This document shows positions 52,903 through 64,000 of a DNA stretch of 64,000 nt, one piece after another. The notes under the pieces are model-generated. The model saw only the letters and a list, made by a program, of their open reading frames with translations. It was not told where the DNA came from and did no database searches. Source of the stretch: Metaphire vulgaris (Eukaryota; Annelida; Clitellata; Crassiclitellata; Megascolecidae); the NCBI GenBank assembly GCA_018105865.1, contig CM030862.1, positions 11,835,474 to 11,899,473 of the forward strand, in the 5' to 3' direction. The translations under genes and the position numbers were made by a program. How positions within the stretch are numbered: the first letter of the stretch is position 1; the number at the start of each line of letters is the position of its first letter.

Positions 52903-53628
52903 TTGTGAAATACAGTATAGTTCCTAACGATTCGATTGACGATTAATTTTGCGCAATTTTAGTTAGCAGATATAGACTCGTATAACCGTATGGTGTTTCA
53001 GTTCTACACTCACACACGCACACGCACACACACACACACACACAAGTAGATATAGAATCTAGAGACTAAATACTAAGACAGGCGGTAACAGAGTTTATTT
53101 CAGTTGACTGAACAGGTCCATTTTCATGTAAGATTCTCAGACAATTTTTTCCATCCATTATAGATGCAATGAAGCCATCAGCCATACTGTGCTAAGTTTA
53201 TTTGAAGTAATCCTTAAAAGTAGTTAATTACTTTTACGAAGTAATAGTAATCAGTAATAGATTACTTTTGTGATGTGAGTAATTGATTACTGTAATAGAT
53301 TACTTTTGATGCTAAGTAATCAGTAATCAGTAACTAACTACTTTTGAAAAGTAACTCCACAACACTGCTCCAGTGACCCCTCTGTTGGGATCCTATACTT
53401 AATACTACATACATAACAACAAATGGTTGGCCCCCATGATTAGAAGTTGCCACCCCAACGGCCCCCCACTTGCCAAATCCTGAAGCCGCCACTGAATATA
53501 ATTAGAAGAAACGCAACAAATTCTTGGTTAGAAAAGATCCTAGACCAGGAGTGGCCAACCGAATATCTAGGGGGCTCCTAGGCCCTAATAGTCTACTCCT
53601 GGTATCAGCAGGATGAATAGGCAATATA

Positions 53629-53907
53629 CAGTGGCGTAGCCAGAATTTCCCGAACGGGGGTTATTACCATTACCAACTTCTAAAAATCCTGACAAGCAGA
53701 AAAAGGTCGTCACCTATTATTTTGCTTAATTAAGTTAGCGCTATATGAGCGTGAACAACTATATTGATATTTTTCTTTCCTTCTTGTTTGCTACCTTAAG
53801 CTCAATTTTGGCGCCCCTCCACCCACGGAATAATAATAAGCCTACGCAATAAAAATGTTTGGTCGGACAACCACGGGGGTTTAACCCCACCCCTGGCTAC
53901 GCCACTG
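53629..53907. mobile_element. hAT-like MITE with 8-bp target duplication
   Basis: Ends CAGTGGCGTAGCCA and TGGCTACGCCACTG are inverted. Flanks are GCAATATA and GCAATATG (7 of 8). The ends are identical to those of 47832-48025. Confidence 0.85.
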
Positions 53908-54044
53908 GCAATATGTATATATATGTTCCTGGATTTCTTGGTAGGGGATGAAATGAATTCATAGAAAGTTGGTCGGGCAGATGAAAACAGAAGGAAAATC
54001 AATAAACTTTGCCGACAAAGGCTGACAAAGGGGATTCTTTTACA

Positions 54045-57000
54045 TTAGCTGCCACGATTCGGCTGATCGTCTCGTAATGTCGAGGAGTTATCTTTGTCGA
54101 TCGGTCTCTTTGCTGTAGCGGTAACAGCAGTTGGGTCGACTTCTTCGGTTGATTTCAACGCGCGCTTCGTTGTGCTTGAATCACCGCGGTCATTGCCGGC
54201 GGTTGTAGGCCTAGTTGCTGGCTTCTTTCGGATCGCGCCGTCATGACTTTCGGCAACGGGGATCGATTTGTCAGCGGCATTTTCCTGCCTTTGCGCAATA
54301 AAATCTGTTTTCGCGATGACCATCGTCTTTACGGTCTTTACGTCGCTATCTCCGGCAGCTGGTCGTTGTCCTTCTTCGGGAATTGGCTTCTGTGTTTCGT
54401 GGTGGTTTATCGAGGGTTTGGGCGCCCTGTTGTTGTTGTTGTTGTTGTTGTTGTTGATGGCCGCCGGGGTCTTCGACTTTGCCGCGGAATTTGCCGGTTC
54501 CGTCTTTCTCGACCGGCTAACCGGTCCGTCCTTGACCGGCGAAATGCTTCGCGACCTGCGCGTCGGCGAGGTCGACTTCGTCGCCGCCGCCGGGTCTGCC
54601 TTTGGTCTGCCGGTCGCCGTCTGGGTTCTGGTCGACCCTACCCCGCCCGCTCCCTGTCCGGGTTGTTTGGTCGAAGACGGGGCGTCGCTGAAGAGGACCT
54701 GAAAGTTTTTCAGTGAGTTGAGAGGAAGAACTGGTCGCCCTTTGCGAGACTTCTCGAAGCACTCGATTGCCAAATCTGAAGCAAAAAGCAATGTCCAAGA
54801 AATAAATATTATTAGCCTATCTGTATGCTTAACCCCTTAACTGGGGACCCCGCCCGGATATATCCGTCCATTTTACATTGAGTTACAGTTAAATACACGG
54901 TTAAGGGGTTAACTGTGCTCTGATTTCTGTAAGCATCCTGCAAATATAAGTTAACTGCGCTTGGCGCTATAAGAAATGACACTAAAACTGGATCGCAAAT
55001 CTATGCCGTCCGCATTTACCCTTACTTTTTTGACGGGGTGGAGTAGTTCTCTTAGGTCCACTCTTCCCCCAATTTGGGGGCTCGCTTTTCTCTGTATATT
55101 CATCGTCATTGGGGTAGCCAGGGTTCCGGAATATATATACACAAGAAGAAAAACGTCAAATCTGCTCCAATCGTCCTATCTAAGCCCCCCTCCGAGAAAT
55201 TCCTAACGGTTTTGCGCAAATGCCATGACTGATCCGATCCCAAATAGTATGCCCGGTGCCCCCCTCCTCGCCCCCAAGGGCTACGTCAAGGTTCATAATA
55301 AGCAAATGGTTCTGATCAATAAGAGAATTATTGATTAATGCTGTTTAAGCGTTGATCAAATTTCCTTGCCCAGCTCCAGCAAATTAAACAATTTATATTG
55401 AGCCATTGAATTTTGCATTCTTTACTACAGGAGGCCTACTTCGGTGACTGGCAAACGATAGAAGTACGCAAGTAAGTAATGTGTGCTGCGTACGAAGCGT
55501 TTCTTTGACCACTCCCGGAACGACCCCGCGAAGAGCGGCGCAGTTGGTGGCGAGACAAGGGTTAACGTTCATCTCGATAAGCCACACCTTCAATCATTGT
55601 ATATATCATCATCATCATCATCATCATCGTCGTCATCATCATCATCGTCATCATCATCGTCGTCGTCATCATAAACATTTCAGGGCGCATAATGGAACTA
55701 ATGCGCCTCGGCTTATAAATCGAACAGTTATATGTTTTAATGTTGTTATAAAAGTTGAGCGCCATTTTTGACGCCAGTTTAGAGACTTCTTCGAAGCAGG
55801 TGTTCGATTACATTATTATTATTATCTACGACAATTTATATAGCGCAGTAGCATAACTGGAGCTAAAGTCAAGTTATATTTATTATCAAAGTAAAAAGGC
55901 GGATTTGGAAAAAGCCATTACAGTGCACGGCAGTCAGTGAGTCGCCCCAAAACACCAAGAGATAATCAGAGGCGTAGCAGCTATATATGGACAACCTGGC
56001 CAAATGCCAAGGGCCCCCGTCGCCCCCCCCCCCCCCGACCTGCAAAGGGTCCCCGACTCGCCGAGTCACCCGACCCTCTAATAAGGGTCCAGTGACCATG
56101 ACCGCATCACCGCATCTGGAATTTACGTTTGATAAGAGACCGTTAACCCCTTAACCGTGTATTTAACTGTAACTCAATGTAAAATGGACGGATATATCCG
56201 GGATCCCCAGTTAAGGGGTTAAAGTAGCAGAAAGGGCCCTCTGCCCGTTTTTCGCCAAGCCCCCCTCCCCCGAGAGCATATTGCTACGCCACTGGAGAGA
56301 ATCAATTATTTTGCTCAATAATTTTTTAAAATCCGATAATGTTTGCGATTCTGGTAGGCTTATATTGCAGATCTGAACACATCTTCGTCGCATAAGTGTA
56401 TAAGTCCTACATTTTCTGTATAAGAGATGTTGATTACATGTTGATTCCTACGAAAATTAAGAACTTTCTCTAAGTTTCCATTAAACACATAACAGTACCC
56501 AGCAGGGGCGTAGCTAGGGTGTCCGGCGCCCGGGGACAAAACATATTGATGGCGTCTCGCTGAACTTTCCAAAAAAAAATTTCAACCTCAGAAAAAACTC
56601 CGACAAGCAAATAAAAGGTCGACTCTATTGATCGTTAGCTCAAAAGGACGAAAAAGACTATCGCCATTTCTTTTTACTTTTATCCTACCTAAGCCCCATT
56701 TTGGCGTCCCCTAACCTTATTTTGCCCCCCCCCACCCGCAACTCGGCGCCCGGGGACATATGTGCTCCCTTGCCCTCCCCGAGTTACGCCTCTGGTATAC
56801 CCAACACCGATTTCAGTCGCCTAATTAAGGCGGCGTTGGACAATGGACATGTATGTTATTGTTCGTGACAATTTATATAGCGCCGTAATAATTAAGAGAC
56901 GTAGGCCTACCTTCATGTGTTCGTCTATCATGAAGTCCAACCCGTAGAGATCGAAGTAACCCACTTTGCGCTGTAGTTTGTGCTTGACGGCCGTGAACGA

Positions 57001-57419
57001 ATGCGTCATGATCTGTTTCATTGTCGCCTGAGAAAGAAAGTAAGTAAGTAAGTAAATTCCCCTTGATTTCTATAGCGCTGCTTTCAAATGGCAGCACCGA
57101 TATAACTCCCTATATATATTCCTAGGCGCTTAATTAATCTTATAAGAATGAAGTGGCTATAGCCAAAAAACAGAGATCCGTGCCTCCTGTTACGTGCCTG
57201 CATGGCCCTGCGGTCTCCCGTACTTTAGCGCACTCGTTCTAAGCAACTATAGACTAGTCTAGGTCTGTGAAAAATATACTTGCTTCCATATGCTTAGAAG
57301 CTGCCACCCCCAGAGCCTCAGAGGGCCCCCACTTGCCAAATCCTGGAGCCGCCACTGCTGAGAAATAATCGATCTATCGTTCACTGTGCACATTTATCGA
57401 ATCAGCGATTGATGCAGAC

Positions 57420-57481
<62 letters not shown>

Positions 57482-59186
57482 GCAAAATGACCCTGTCTAA
57501 CTGGCCCCCACTTTTTGGCTACGGGCATTTCAAATTTTGGAGGGGGAAAGAGCAAGATGAAGACAGAGAAACACCGAAGTAGACTGCCTACGAGAAGGAA
57601 TTCAGGGGGGCAAAGAATAAGCATAAAATTAATAGGAGGATGTCAATGTGTATAGTTACCGTCAGGGGGCCGTAGACCCAGTCTTTTTCTAGACCTTTCT
57701 CGGTGCTGAGTTTCTCGTTGACGTACTGGTTGAAGCGGTCCATACTCCAGGCGGTTTCCTCCTTTAGTTCGTCGTACATGGGATCCTTCTTCTGGATGAA
57801 CTGTCAACAGATATTCAAGTTGTCCAAGTATACCTCGGGCATACATAGGCCTACTATGGTTACTTTGCATGTACTCGACCAACCTATAACTTATATAAGT
57901 ACAGTGTGTCTATATTTTGCGATATTGTGTACATTTGAACGTGGTATACTGTGTAACACGCATTATATATCAAATAGAAAATACTGCATGTCTCGATAAC
58001 TTCATTGAGTGGCTGGACAGCCGTAATGATCGTGAATAAACAATCAAATAAAATCAATCAATCAATCAATCCCCGGGTATTCCTATTCTGGTTGTCACTA
58101 GTTGTGAGAGTTGAGGAAAACGTTGAGAAATATTTCGAATGTGCCTATAGAACTTTGGCGATAGATTCTCGCTTGTTGATTTTTCATTTTCATTCGTATA
58201 GAAAATGTCGATGTGCCCCTCCTCCCTATTCCGGAATTCTGCCTCCCCCCACTAGGGACCGACTAAGAAGGGATGCGGCTGTCTCCAGCAGTTGTACCTG
58301 GTTCGTAAGGTGTGCGATGATGTTGTCGCAGCTGTTGTCGTAGTCGTACATCGACAGTCGGAGGTATCCCTTGTGGTAGAGAACAACGTACGGGATTGTG
58401 CTGGCGATCAGCATGTAACAACGAATGTCGAATTTCTTTCCGTCGACTAGAAGTGGGTTGGTGATGTATCTGAAAGCGATTGGCGAAACACGCGTCCACT
58501 CCAGTGTTTAATCTAAACTCTGGACTCCGGGGGGGGGGGAACTGACAAAACCAGGGGAAGTCAGCTAGGGGGCTGCTGTTAGTTGATGTAGTATGCCAAA
58601 ATTTTCGGGGGGAATTTGAAATTTCCGGGGAAAAAGAAAGGGCAATTTGCCCCCGGAAACGGCATAGATTAAGCCCTGGTCCACTTTCATTCATATAGCG
58701 CCACAAAAGAAATTAATAGGGTTTATTTCACAGAGAGGAGTAAACTATTGCTCGCAAAGGAACAATTTACGAGAAGAAAAATAGTGCTTGCTGTTTCTGA
58801 TACAATACTGATAATCGTGCTACATTTCGAGAGAACAGAAACAGAGGCGCTATATAAATTCCCAAGTAATGCCAGCAAGCGATTGGCTGTTGATGTAGGT
58901 GACTAGATACTAGTGTATAGGCACCGTTGTATGATCCTGTTTAAGGATTTGCGTTTCCTAGGTTCGTCCTGTTTTCCTCTAGCTTCGCCCTCTCTGCCTG
59001 AGTTCTTTGTTTTCTCCCGCACCGTCTTTCTCGGCCTCGGTCGCCTGGCTGAGTTCCGAAAGACTGCGGACGAGGAAGATGCCTTTGCCCTGATTTCTTC
59101 CGGTCGGTTTGCAGATCCACATCTCGTTCTCTTCGGAAACAAGAACATTGACATCGACTTCGAGTGCACAATAGAGAAATTGGGGC

Positions 59187-59218
<32 letters not shown>

Positions 59219-60286
59219 AAACGTAAGTTATATAACACAGATGTCAATGGGTCCATTCTTAGAACCCAATCCAACCCAACCAAGGATATTTCTAGGATTG
59301 TGAATTGGAGGGGGTGACGACGTCAAATTAGGGGTGTCCGGAGCTAATTAGTATGCATTTTGTATGCATACCATTGTCACATTACCAAATTTTGGGGCGT
59401 CGATCTCAAATTGGGGGAGGTGTTGGGAGGTGTTAGGGGGGGGGGTGTAAAATATCTCTGAACCCAACCCATCAAATCTCTAATCCAACCCAACCCATGA
59501 CGATAATAGGTTTACTTAACTTAACCCAACCCATCCTACTGTAATACATTACAGTTTTTAAACCATGACCTATTTTCTGACCCAACCCAACCCACCATTA
59601 ATATGGAAAAAACTGACCCAACACATTCCAACCCAACCCATGCAGCCCAACCCATGAGTTAACCCAACCAATGGACATCTCTGAGTTATAACCGATTATA
59701 CGCGTTATAACCCAGGCCGCTATGACGCAGTTCCACTGTACTGGACTGACCTTTGTATGTTTGTTCGAATGTCTGTCTGTCCTTCGGGTCGTCCAGTCTG
59801 TACGTCTCCGGGATGAAGTCGAGTTTCATCGCCTTCCTCTGGACGGCCGAACAGACACGCGAATACTCCTGAAGACTGTCCAACAGTCCGAGCTTATTCG
59901 TCAACAGGTTGCAGTTGGGAATATGGTTGACCATCTGGTCCCCTAAACATGTACCTCCGCATATATATATATACAGGGTGGCGCAAAAAACCGGACTAGT
60001 CACATTTAAGTTTGCAGTTAATATATAGTCCGGTGTTTTGCACCATTCTGTATACTGTATATATGATTATAATTCAAATAAATAGTCAACACGAGTATAA
60101 TATAAGATTGTAAATCTCAAGCAAAACGTATATATACCATGTTTCCCTAGGTTTGACTAATGCATAATTTTTACGCATACGCAGGCGACAGTAAGCTCAC
60201 TCACGCCGGTACTCTGTATCATCCATCATCCCCTTCAGCTCTTGCTTGGATCTTCATTGGTAGGGTGTGAAAACAGAACTTGCTTA

Positions 60287-60344
<58 letters not shown>

Positions 60345-62554
60345 ACCGGACTATATTATGCAAATAAATGCGACTAGTATTTTTATACCCTTATATATGA
60401 TATAACTGTAGAGGTTAGAGTATTATTTGAACGTGTTGTAGTTGATAGATATATGAGTTATATCGCAGTCTGTAGTTGTCATCACTTTTGTCTTTGATTC
60501 GTCGCCATCCGAGAGAATTCAGCGTCTCCTCGATTCTGAGCAACAAAAGTCGACTATAACAAAATGCAAACCTAAATGCGACTAGATTTCCGGAAGGGGG
60601 TTTTGAAAAAATTTTGTCAATATGCCATGCATGGCGGCTCCAGCTTAGAGGTTAGAGACCTTCTTTGAACGTGTTGTGGTTGAGTTGGAGCTTTTGAATG
60701 TTCATACATTAAACAACAGTCCCATGATTAGAAGTTGTCATCGGCCCTTTTGTCTTCCAGGAGTCGCCATCCGAGGGGTTTTCAGCAAAAATCTCCTCGA
60801 TTCTGAAGCAACAAAAATTTTTTCGCCGTCAGGGGTTTCGGAATAGTGGCTACGGATTAACATAAGGGCTCTATGCTAATATAATGCATGGGATTTGTGC
60901 AAATTCAAGCGCACATTATAGTTATTTCGACCTGCTAAAGATCGATTTCAAGCACCATATGGAGGCACTATCTTTAGCATTCTTCACTACATCGATATCA
61001 ATCGCTATTGTAAACATAGGCCATCAACTTATGTATTTAGAGCGTCTCCAACATGACAACCCTCGTTATTCCATAATGCTAATAATGCACAGGATTTGCG
61101 CAAATTCAACCGCCTTTTTGAAACTTACTTCGTCCTGTTAGAGTTCGATTTCAAGCACCATATTGAGCGACTACCTTTAGCATCCTTTAGTACATCGATA
61201 TCAATCGCTAATACATACATAGGCCATCACCTTCTGCATTTAAAACGGTTCATCCATGACAACCCTCGTTATTCTATAATGCTAATAATGCATAGGATTT
61301 GTGCAAATTCAATTAACCGCATTATTGACAGTTATACCGTGTGATGCGCTACCGTATTGGATGGCATTGGATATAGCGTACCTCTGATATAACGTACTCA
61401 ATTTTACAGACCCGCAAAGCGATTTTACAGACCCCCTGGAAAAATTGTGGAGTTATAAAAGTAAAGTTCTTGTTGCTTTGTCACAAAACCTTGTTTGCAC
61501 CCTGGAAAAATTTTAACGGACGCCCATGTAAAAGAATTATAACGAGTAGACTAGACTAAAAGAAGAAGATAAATTTATTATTACTTTACCCTCCTCCCCT
61601 CTTGACCTCTTGACCCGACTAAATTCAGCTGGACGTGATGCCGCGAGAATGTTCACTAATCGACGAAAGATAAAATCAGAATGTACTTAACCATTTACTC
61701 TCGCGAAAATACTGCTGGGAAAAGTCTGTCGTAGACCCCCCCTAAAAAAATCACTTGGATGTAAAACAGATTCTGCTCTGAAATGATCTCTAGGATTTGA
61801 AAGGCGCAAGGTCATGTATCCAAATAACGTTCCACGATATTTGTTAACCCCTTAACAGTGTATTTAACTGTAACTCAATGTAAAATGGACGGATATATCC
61901 GGGATCCCCAGTTAAGGGGTTAACAGCTGCAACTATGGCAATAATACATAATGCTTTTTGGACCGCGCTCGGCTAATTAAGGTGTTATGTTGTCGAAAGC
62001 TGTCCGTGAGAAAAGGCGCCGCATAAATGGTTGTTGCTTACAGAGCATTTCCGTTTCCGCCTCCGATGTAGTACGTCGGTTCCATGTTTGAAGAGACGAC
62101 GACACGCGGACGAGACTGTCCGCCGCTGTCGACAGGTGGCGCTGGACCCTCGTTTCCGGTTTTCCGCCGCTGATTTCCGGTGGCAGTGGTAGAGGAGGAA
62201 TTCCTTAGGCTGACTGCCAAAGAACGTCGGATAAAAACAATAATTAACCCCTTAACCGTGTATTTAACTGTAACTCAAAGTAAAATGGACGGATATATCC
62301 GGGATTCCCAGTTAATGATCGGTTGCGATTAACGTTTTTAGCGAATAATATTATTGTTTATTGAAATGTTATTTTCAGTGGGAAAAAGGTTGACCTAGGG
62401 GATATGTATCCCCGCAAATTGGTAAACCAAAAAATAAAAATAAAAATTAATACCCAAGAATTACATGGTGGATTCATGTTAAACTAACACTAAAGACATA
62501 ATAAAGTAAAATTAAGAAATTAGTTATATAATTCAATCTCAAAATTGATTATTA

Positions 62555-62599
<45 letters not shown>

Positions 62600-62941
62600 G
62601 TTCCACTATCTATTTTTTTCCACCAGCGCTGCCAACTAAATCTCGAACATAGAGTTCGTCGAAAGGAGTTGCAAGATTGGAAAATGTCTTTCGGTCTTTA
62701 TTATCGCTCACGGATTGCTCTGGGCGCTGTGGCTTTATTCTAGCCCAGAAATCTTACCCGGAGGTGGAACAGGCAATTGGAAAGGTCCAGGAAAGCGATA
62801 CAGTTCCGGAGTTGGGACCGTTTTTCCGGAAATGACCAGCGTTTCCAGGGCGGCTGATTTTGGGCGATTTTTTCTGCTGTTGTTGTTGTTGTTGTTGTTG
62901 TGCGACGTCGGCAGACGCCGCCATGACAACTCCGCCGCCAT
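54045..62941 (-). CDS. TTLL10: Tubulin tyrosine ligase-like protein, TTLL10 type (about 11 coding exons, one unresolved)
   Basis: Exons (reverse strand): 62941-62758, 62213-62042, 60535-60433, possibly 60244-60205, 59942-59751, 59130-59023, one not found, 58469-58298, 57800-57660, 57027-56911, 55587-55494 and 54775-54045. TTLL10 is a polyglycylase that extends glycine chains on tubulin and other proteins in an ATP-grasp reaction. Visible blocks are PTYYIGGGNGN, LLTNKLGLLDSL, the ATP-binding WICKPTGRNQGKGIFLV, NPLLVDGKKFDIRCYMLIAS, HLTNQ-FIQKKDP, EKDWVYGPLT, GYFDLYGLDFMIDEHMK, and the Mg-binding VWLIEMNVNPCLATNC. The first exon encodes a run of seven Asn, and the last exon a 240-residue Ser/Thr/Pro/Lys-rich tail with nine Asn, ending at TAA 54045. 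Exon phases agree wherever both sides were found; the short linker exon between WICK and NPLLVD was not located. Confidence 0.87.
54829..54912. mobile_element. 80-bp TTAA-flanked MITE in TTLL10
   Basis: This copy is in the opposite orientation to the others: interior words appear as the reverse complement (GGATATATCCGTCC, CATTGAGTTACAGT). It lies within 60 bp of the last exon. Confidence 0.8.
55603..55675. repeat. (CAT)n(CGT)n microsatellite in TTLL10 intron
   Basis: About 24 triplets of CAT with CGT interruptions lie 16 bp upstream of the exon beginning at 55587 on the gene strand. Confidence 0.9.
55967..56294. mobile_element. hAT-like MITE with a nested TTAA MITE
   Basis: Ends CAGAGGCGTAGCAG and TTGCTACGCCACTG are inverted. 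Flanks are GAGATAAT and GAGAGAAT. The 80-bp TTAA element at 56143-56222 sits inside it, so that insertion is younger. Confidence 0.75.
56143..56222. mobile_element. 80-bp TTAA-flanked MITE, nested copy
   Basis: TTAACCCCTTAACCGTG ... CCCCAGTTAAGGGGTTAA with the family interior, inserted in a hAT-like MITE. Confidence 0.85.
56503..56794. mobile_element. hAT-like MITE, CGGCGCCCGGGGAC variant
   Basis: Ends CAGGGGCGTAGCTA and GAGTTACGCCTCTG are partly inverted, and GGCGCCCGGGGACA occurs near both ends. The target duplication is not clear. Confidence 0.55.
57420..57480. repeat. (AT)n microsatellite in TTLL10 intron
   Basis: About 30 uninterrupted AT dinucleotides. Confidence 0.95.
59190..59219. 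repeat. (CAG)n triplet run upstream of TTLL10 ATP-binding exon
   Basis: About nine CAG triplets (CTG on the gene strand) lie 60 bp upstream of the exon starting at 59130. Confidence 0.9.
59972..60052. mobile_element. Mariner-like MITE, second copy
   Basis: A 77-bp near-palindrome CAGGGTGGCGCAAAAAACC ... GCACCATTCTG with TA on each side, homologous to 12088-12165. Fragments of the family occur at 60339-60385 and 60560-60585. Confidence 0.75.
60286..60340. repeat. (AT)n microsatellite
   Basis: About 26 AT dinucleotides directly adjoining a mariner-like MITE fragment. Confidence 0.95.
60630..60825 (-). pseudogene. Decayed duplicate of a TTLL10 exon with its flanks
   Basis: On the reverse strand, CAGAATCGAGGAGA, CTCGGATGGCGAC, GATGACAAC and CACAACACGTTCAAA occur in the same order as in the exon at 60535-60433 and its flanks. 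The frame is shifted, and the conserved GWRRIKD and DDNYRLRY residues are lost. Confidence 0.6.
60881..61330. repeat. 200-bp satellite, 2.2 units, in TTLL10 intron
   Basis: ATAATGCATGGGATTTGTGC, ATTTCAAGCACCATAT, ACATCGATATCAATCGCTA and GACAACCCTCGTTATTC recur with spacings of 201 and 203 bp (starts 60881, 61082, 61285). Confidence 0.85.
61844..61923. mobile_element. 80-bp TTAA-flanked MITE in TTLL10
   Basis: TTAACCCCTTAACAGTG ... CCCCAGTTAAGGGGTTAA with the family interior. Confidence 0.85.
62244..62316. mobile_element. 80-bp TTAA-flanked MITE, right end truncated
   Basis: TTAACCCCTTAACCGTG at the left and family interior, but the right end stops at CCCAGTTAATGATCG. It lies 30 bp upstream (on the gene strand) of TTLL10 exon 2. 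Confidence 0.75.
62548..62598. repeat. (ATT)n microsatellite
   Basis: About 15 ATT triplets lie in TTLL10 intron 1. Confidence 0.95.
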
Positions 62942-63709
62942 TTTACTATGCACGGATCATACTCGCCGAAGTAACACTTTAATTTCAGTCCACTGATAGA
63001 TATATTATACAGCCTCGTTCTCGATTAAACATTGAAGTCTTACCGGCGTTCGATATGAAACGCCCTCTAAATCTCGACGCAGAGAAAACAACTCTAAACT
63101 ATTCTAACGTTAAATTCACCGGCAAATCCGACTAACACCACTCGATCCAGCCGCAGTCTCTCTCTGCCACTGACTTTATCCTGACCGTATACAGCAGACC
63201 AAGCTAAGGGTCTATGCCCTAGCGTTTTATTCTGTATAAGGCCCAGGCTCTGTTGCTAACCGTGCAGTCTAATTAACATTACAAATACTTAACACTTCTA
63301 TTGTATCGAGAACGAAAGAAAGATAGAAACAGCGACATGTACAGTATATAGGCCCTATGCAAACGAACTTTCGATAAAAACACAACATTTAAATCAATAT
63401 GAATCAATAAGGCTCCACGTGGGGCGGATGAGTGGAGATGCATCGTAATAATTATAACAAGAAAACAGGTAGATCCTATGAATGGATTTACGATTGTACA
63501 AACAGGGACTGTTTAAGATAAATGGGATTAATGAATCAAACGCTGTTAATGGGGTCGTAAAGAAAAGCACCAGAATTAATGACACTGATGTCGAGTGCGG
63601 GAATTCGGTGATATTGGGAAGAATGATTTTAAGTGAGTTTTACTGTAGCGGATAATTTTTACATTGTAGGCATAAGAAAGACGAGAGGGAGAAGAGGAAG
63701 ATGAAGATA

Positions 63710-63740
<31 letters not shown>

Positions 63741-63850
63741 GTCAAACAATGGAACTGAAGGAGTACATGGCACTGTGAGTCCACTGAGAGCTAAAGCTTT
63801 GTCCGTTTGTATGTTTGTTTGTCTCTCCCTCTCCTCTCTGCCTGTCTGTC

Positions 63851-63885
<35 letters not shown>

Positions 63886-64000
63886 GTTTCTGTCTCTCTC
63901 TCCCTCTATCTCTCTATGTCTGAGTGTCTGTTGCTTAGTTAGCAAAACACCATAAACTCATTTCGAAAGGAAACCATGTACTTGTGTCGGCCATATACGT
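62942..64000. other. 5' flank of TTLL10
   Basis: No further coding exon is recognised. Simple (CAGA)n at about 63706-63740 and (TCTG)n/(TC)n at 63840-63905 are present. The promoter of TTLL10 should lie here, but no specific element could be assigned. Confidence 0.5.

Larger units (their letters stand above)
51951..54044. other. Intergenic region between ABHD17 and TTLL10
   Basis: It holds the ABHD17 5' region, a BED-finger-like exon (52756-52902), a (CA)n run at about 53012-53044, hAT-like MITE fragments (53395-53494) and one intact copy (53629-53907). No other gene is seen. Confidence 0.45.

Noticed and set aside
54243..54716. Forward-strand open frames opposite the TTLL10 last exon
   Set aside because: Shadow frames of a GC-rich exon; the poly-Val/Leu part is the antisense of the Asn run.

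Overview
The window is nuclear DNA from an animal. It has spliced genes with canonical GT-AG introns, a decayed CR1-like LINE, tRNA-derived SINE-like repeats, several short inverted-repeat transposons (MITEs) and very long triplet microsatellites. Gene content (flower, DPP8/9, MRPL28, ataxin-10, ABHD17, PPP1R42, TTLL10) fits a bilaterian, probably a marine invertebrate; the sequence alone does not name the phylum. I rebuilt exons by eye from splice sites, reading phase and remembered family conservation.

Layout. 651-1620 (+) is the last exon of an unrecognised serine-rich protein with its 3' UTR. 5701-8511 (-) is PPP1R42, apparently complete in five coding exons, with a probable GC-AG intron. 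9815-12575 (+) is the flower/CACFD1 membrane protein in five coding exons. 14445-25404 (-) is a DPP8/9-type serine peptidase in about 19 coding exons. 26450-28930 (+) is a frameshifted CR1-like LINE. 29370-30230 (+) is mitochondrial ribosomal protein L28 in one coding exon behind a 5' UTR intron. 31345-47754 (+) is ataxin-10 (ATXN10). 50601-51950 (-) is ABHD17, a depalmitoylase. 54045-62941 (-) is a TTLL10-type tubulin glycylase with an Asn- and Ser/Pro-rich tail.

The outstanding structure is intron 1 of ATXN10. An approximately 11.3-kb block (31701-43039) has matching inverted ends of about 35 bp. It splits a CR1 3'-tail fragment so that the two halves rejoin cleanly, so it behaves as one giant transposon insertion. 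It has no recognisable coding capacity. Its interior is a three-fold higher-order repeat of about 2.4 kb, made of triplet-repeat modules, a unique spacer box and a 22-bp minisatellite, and it is enclosed by 260-bp direct repeats. Human ATXN10 is the SCA10 gene, where an intronic repeat expands, so the location is a notable coincidence.

Around the genes lie at least five MITE families: an 80-bp TTAA-flanked piggyBac-like family (nine copies), a TA-flanked mariner-like family, two hAT-like families with visible 8-bp target duplications, and a family ending in ATCCATATA. One mariner-like copy sits 16 bp upstream of a flower exon. The genes have no obvious shared pathway; two of them (TTLL10, PPP1R42) have cilium/microtubule-related relatives.
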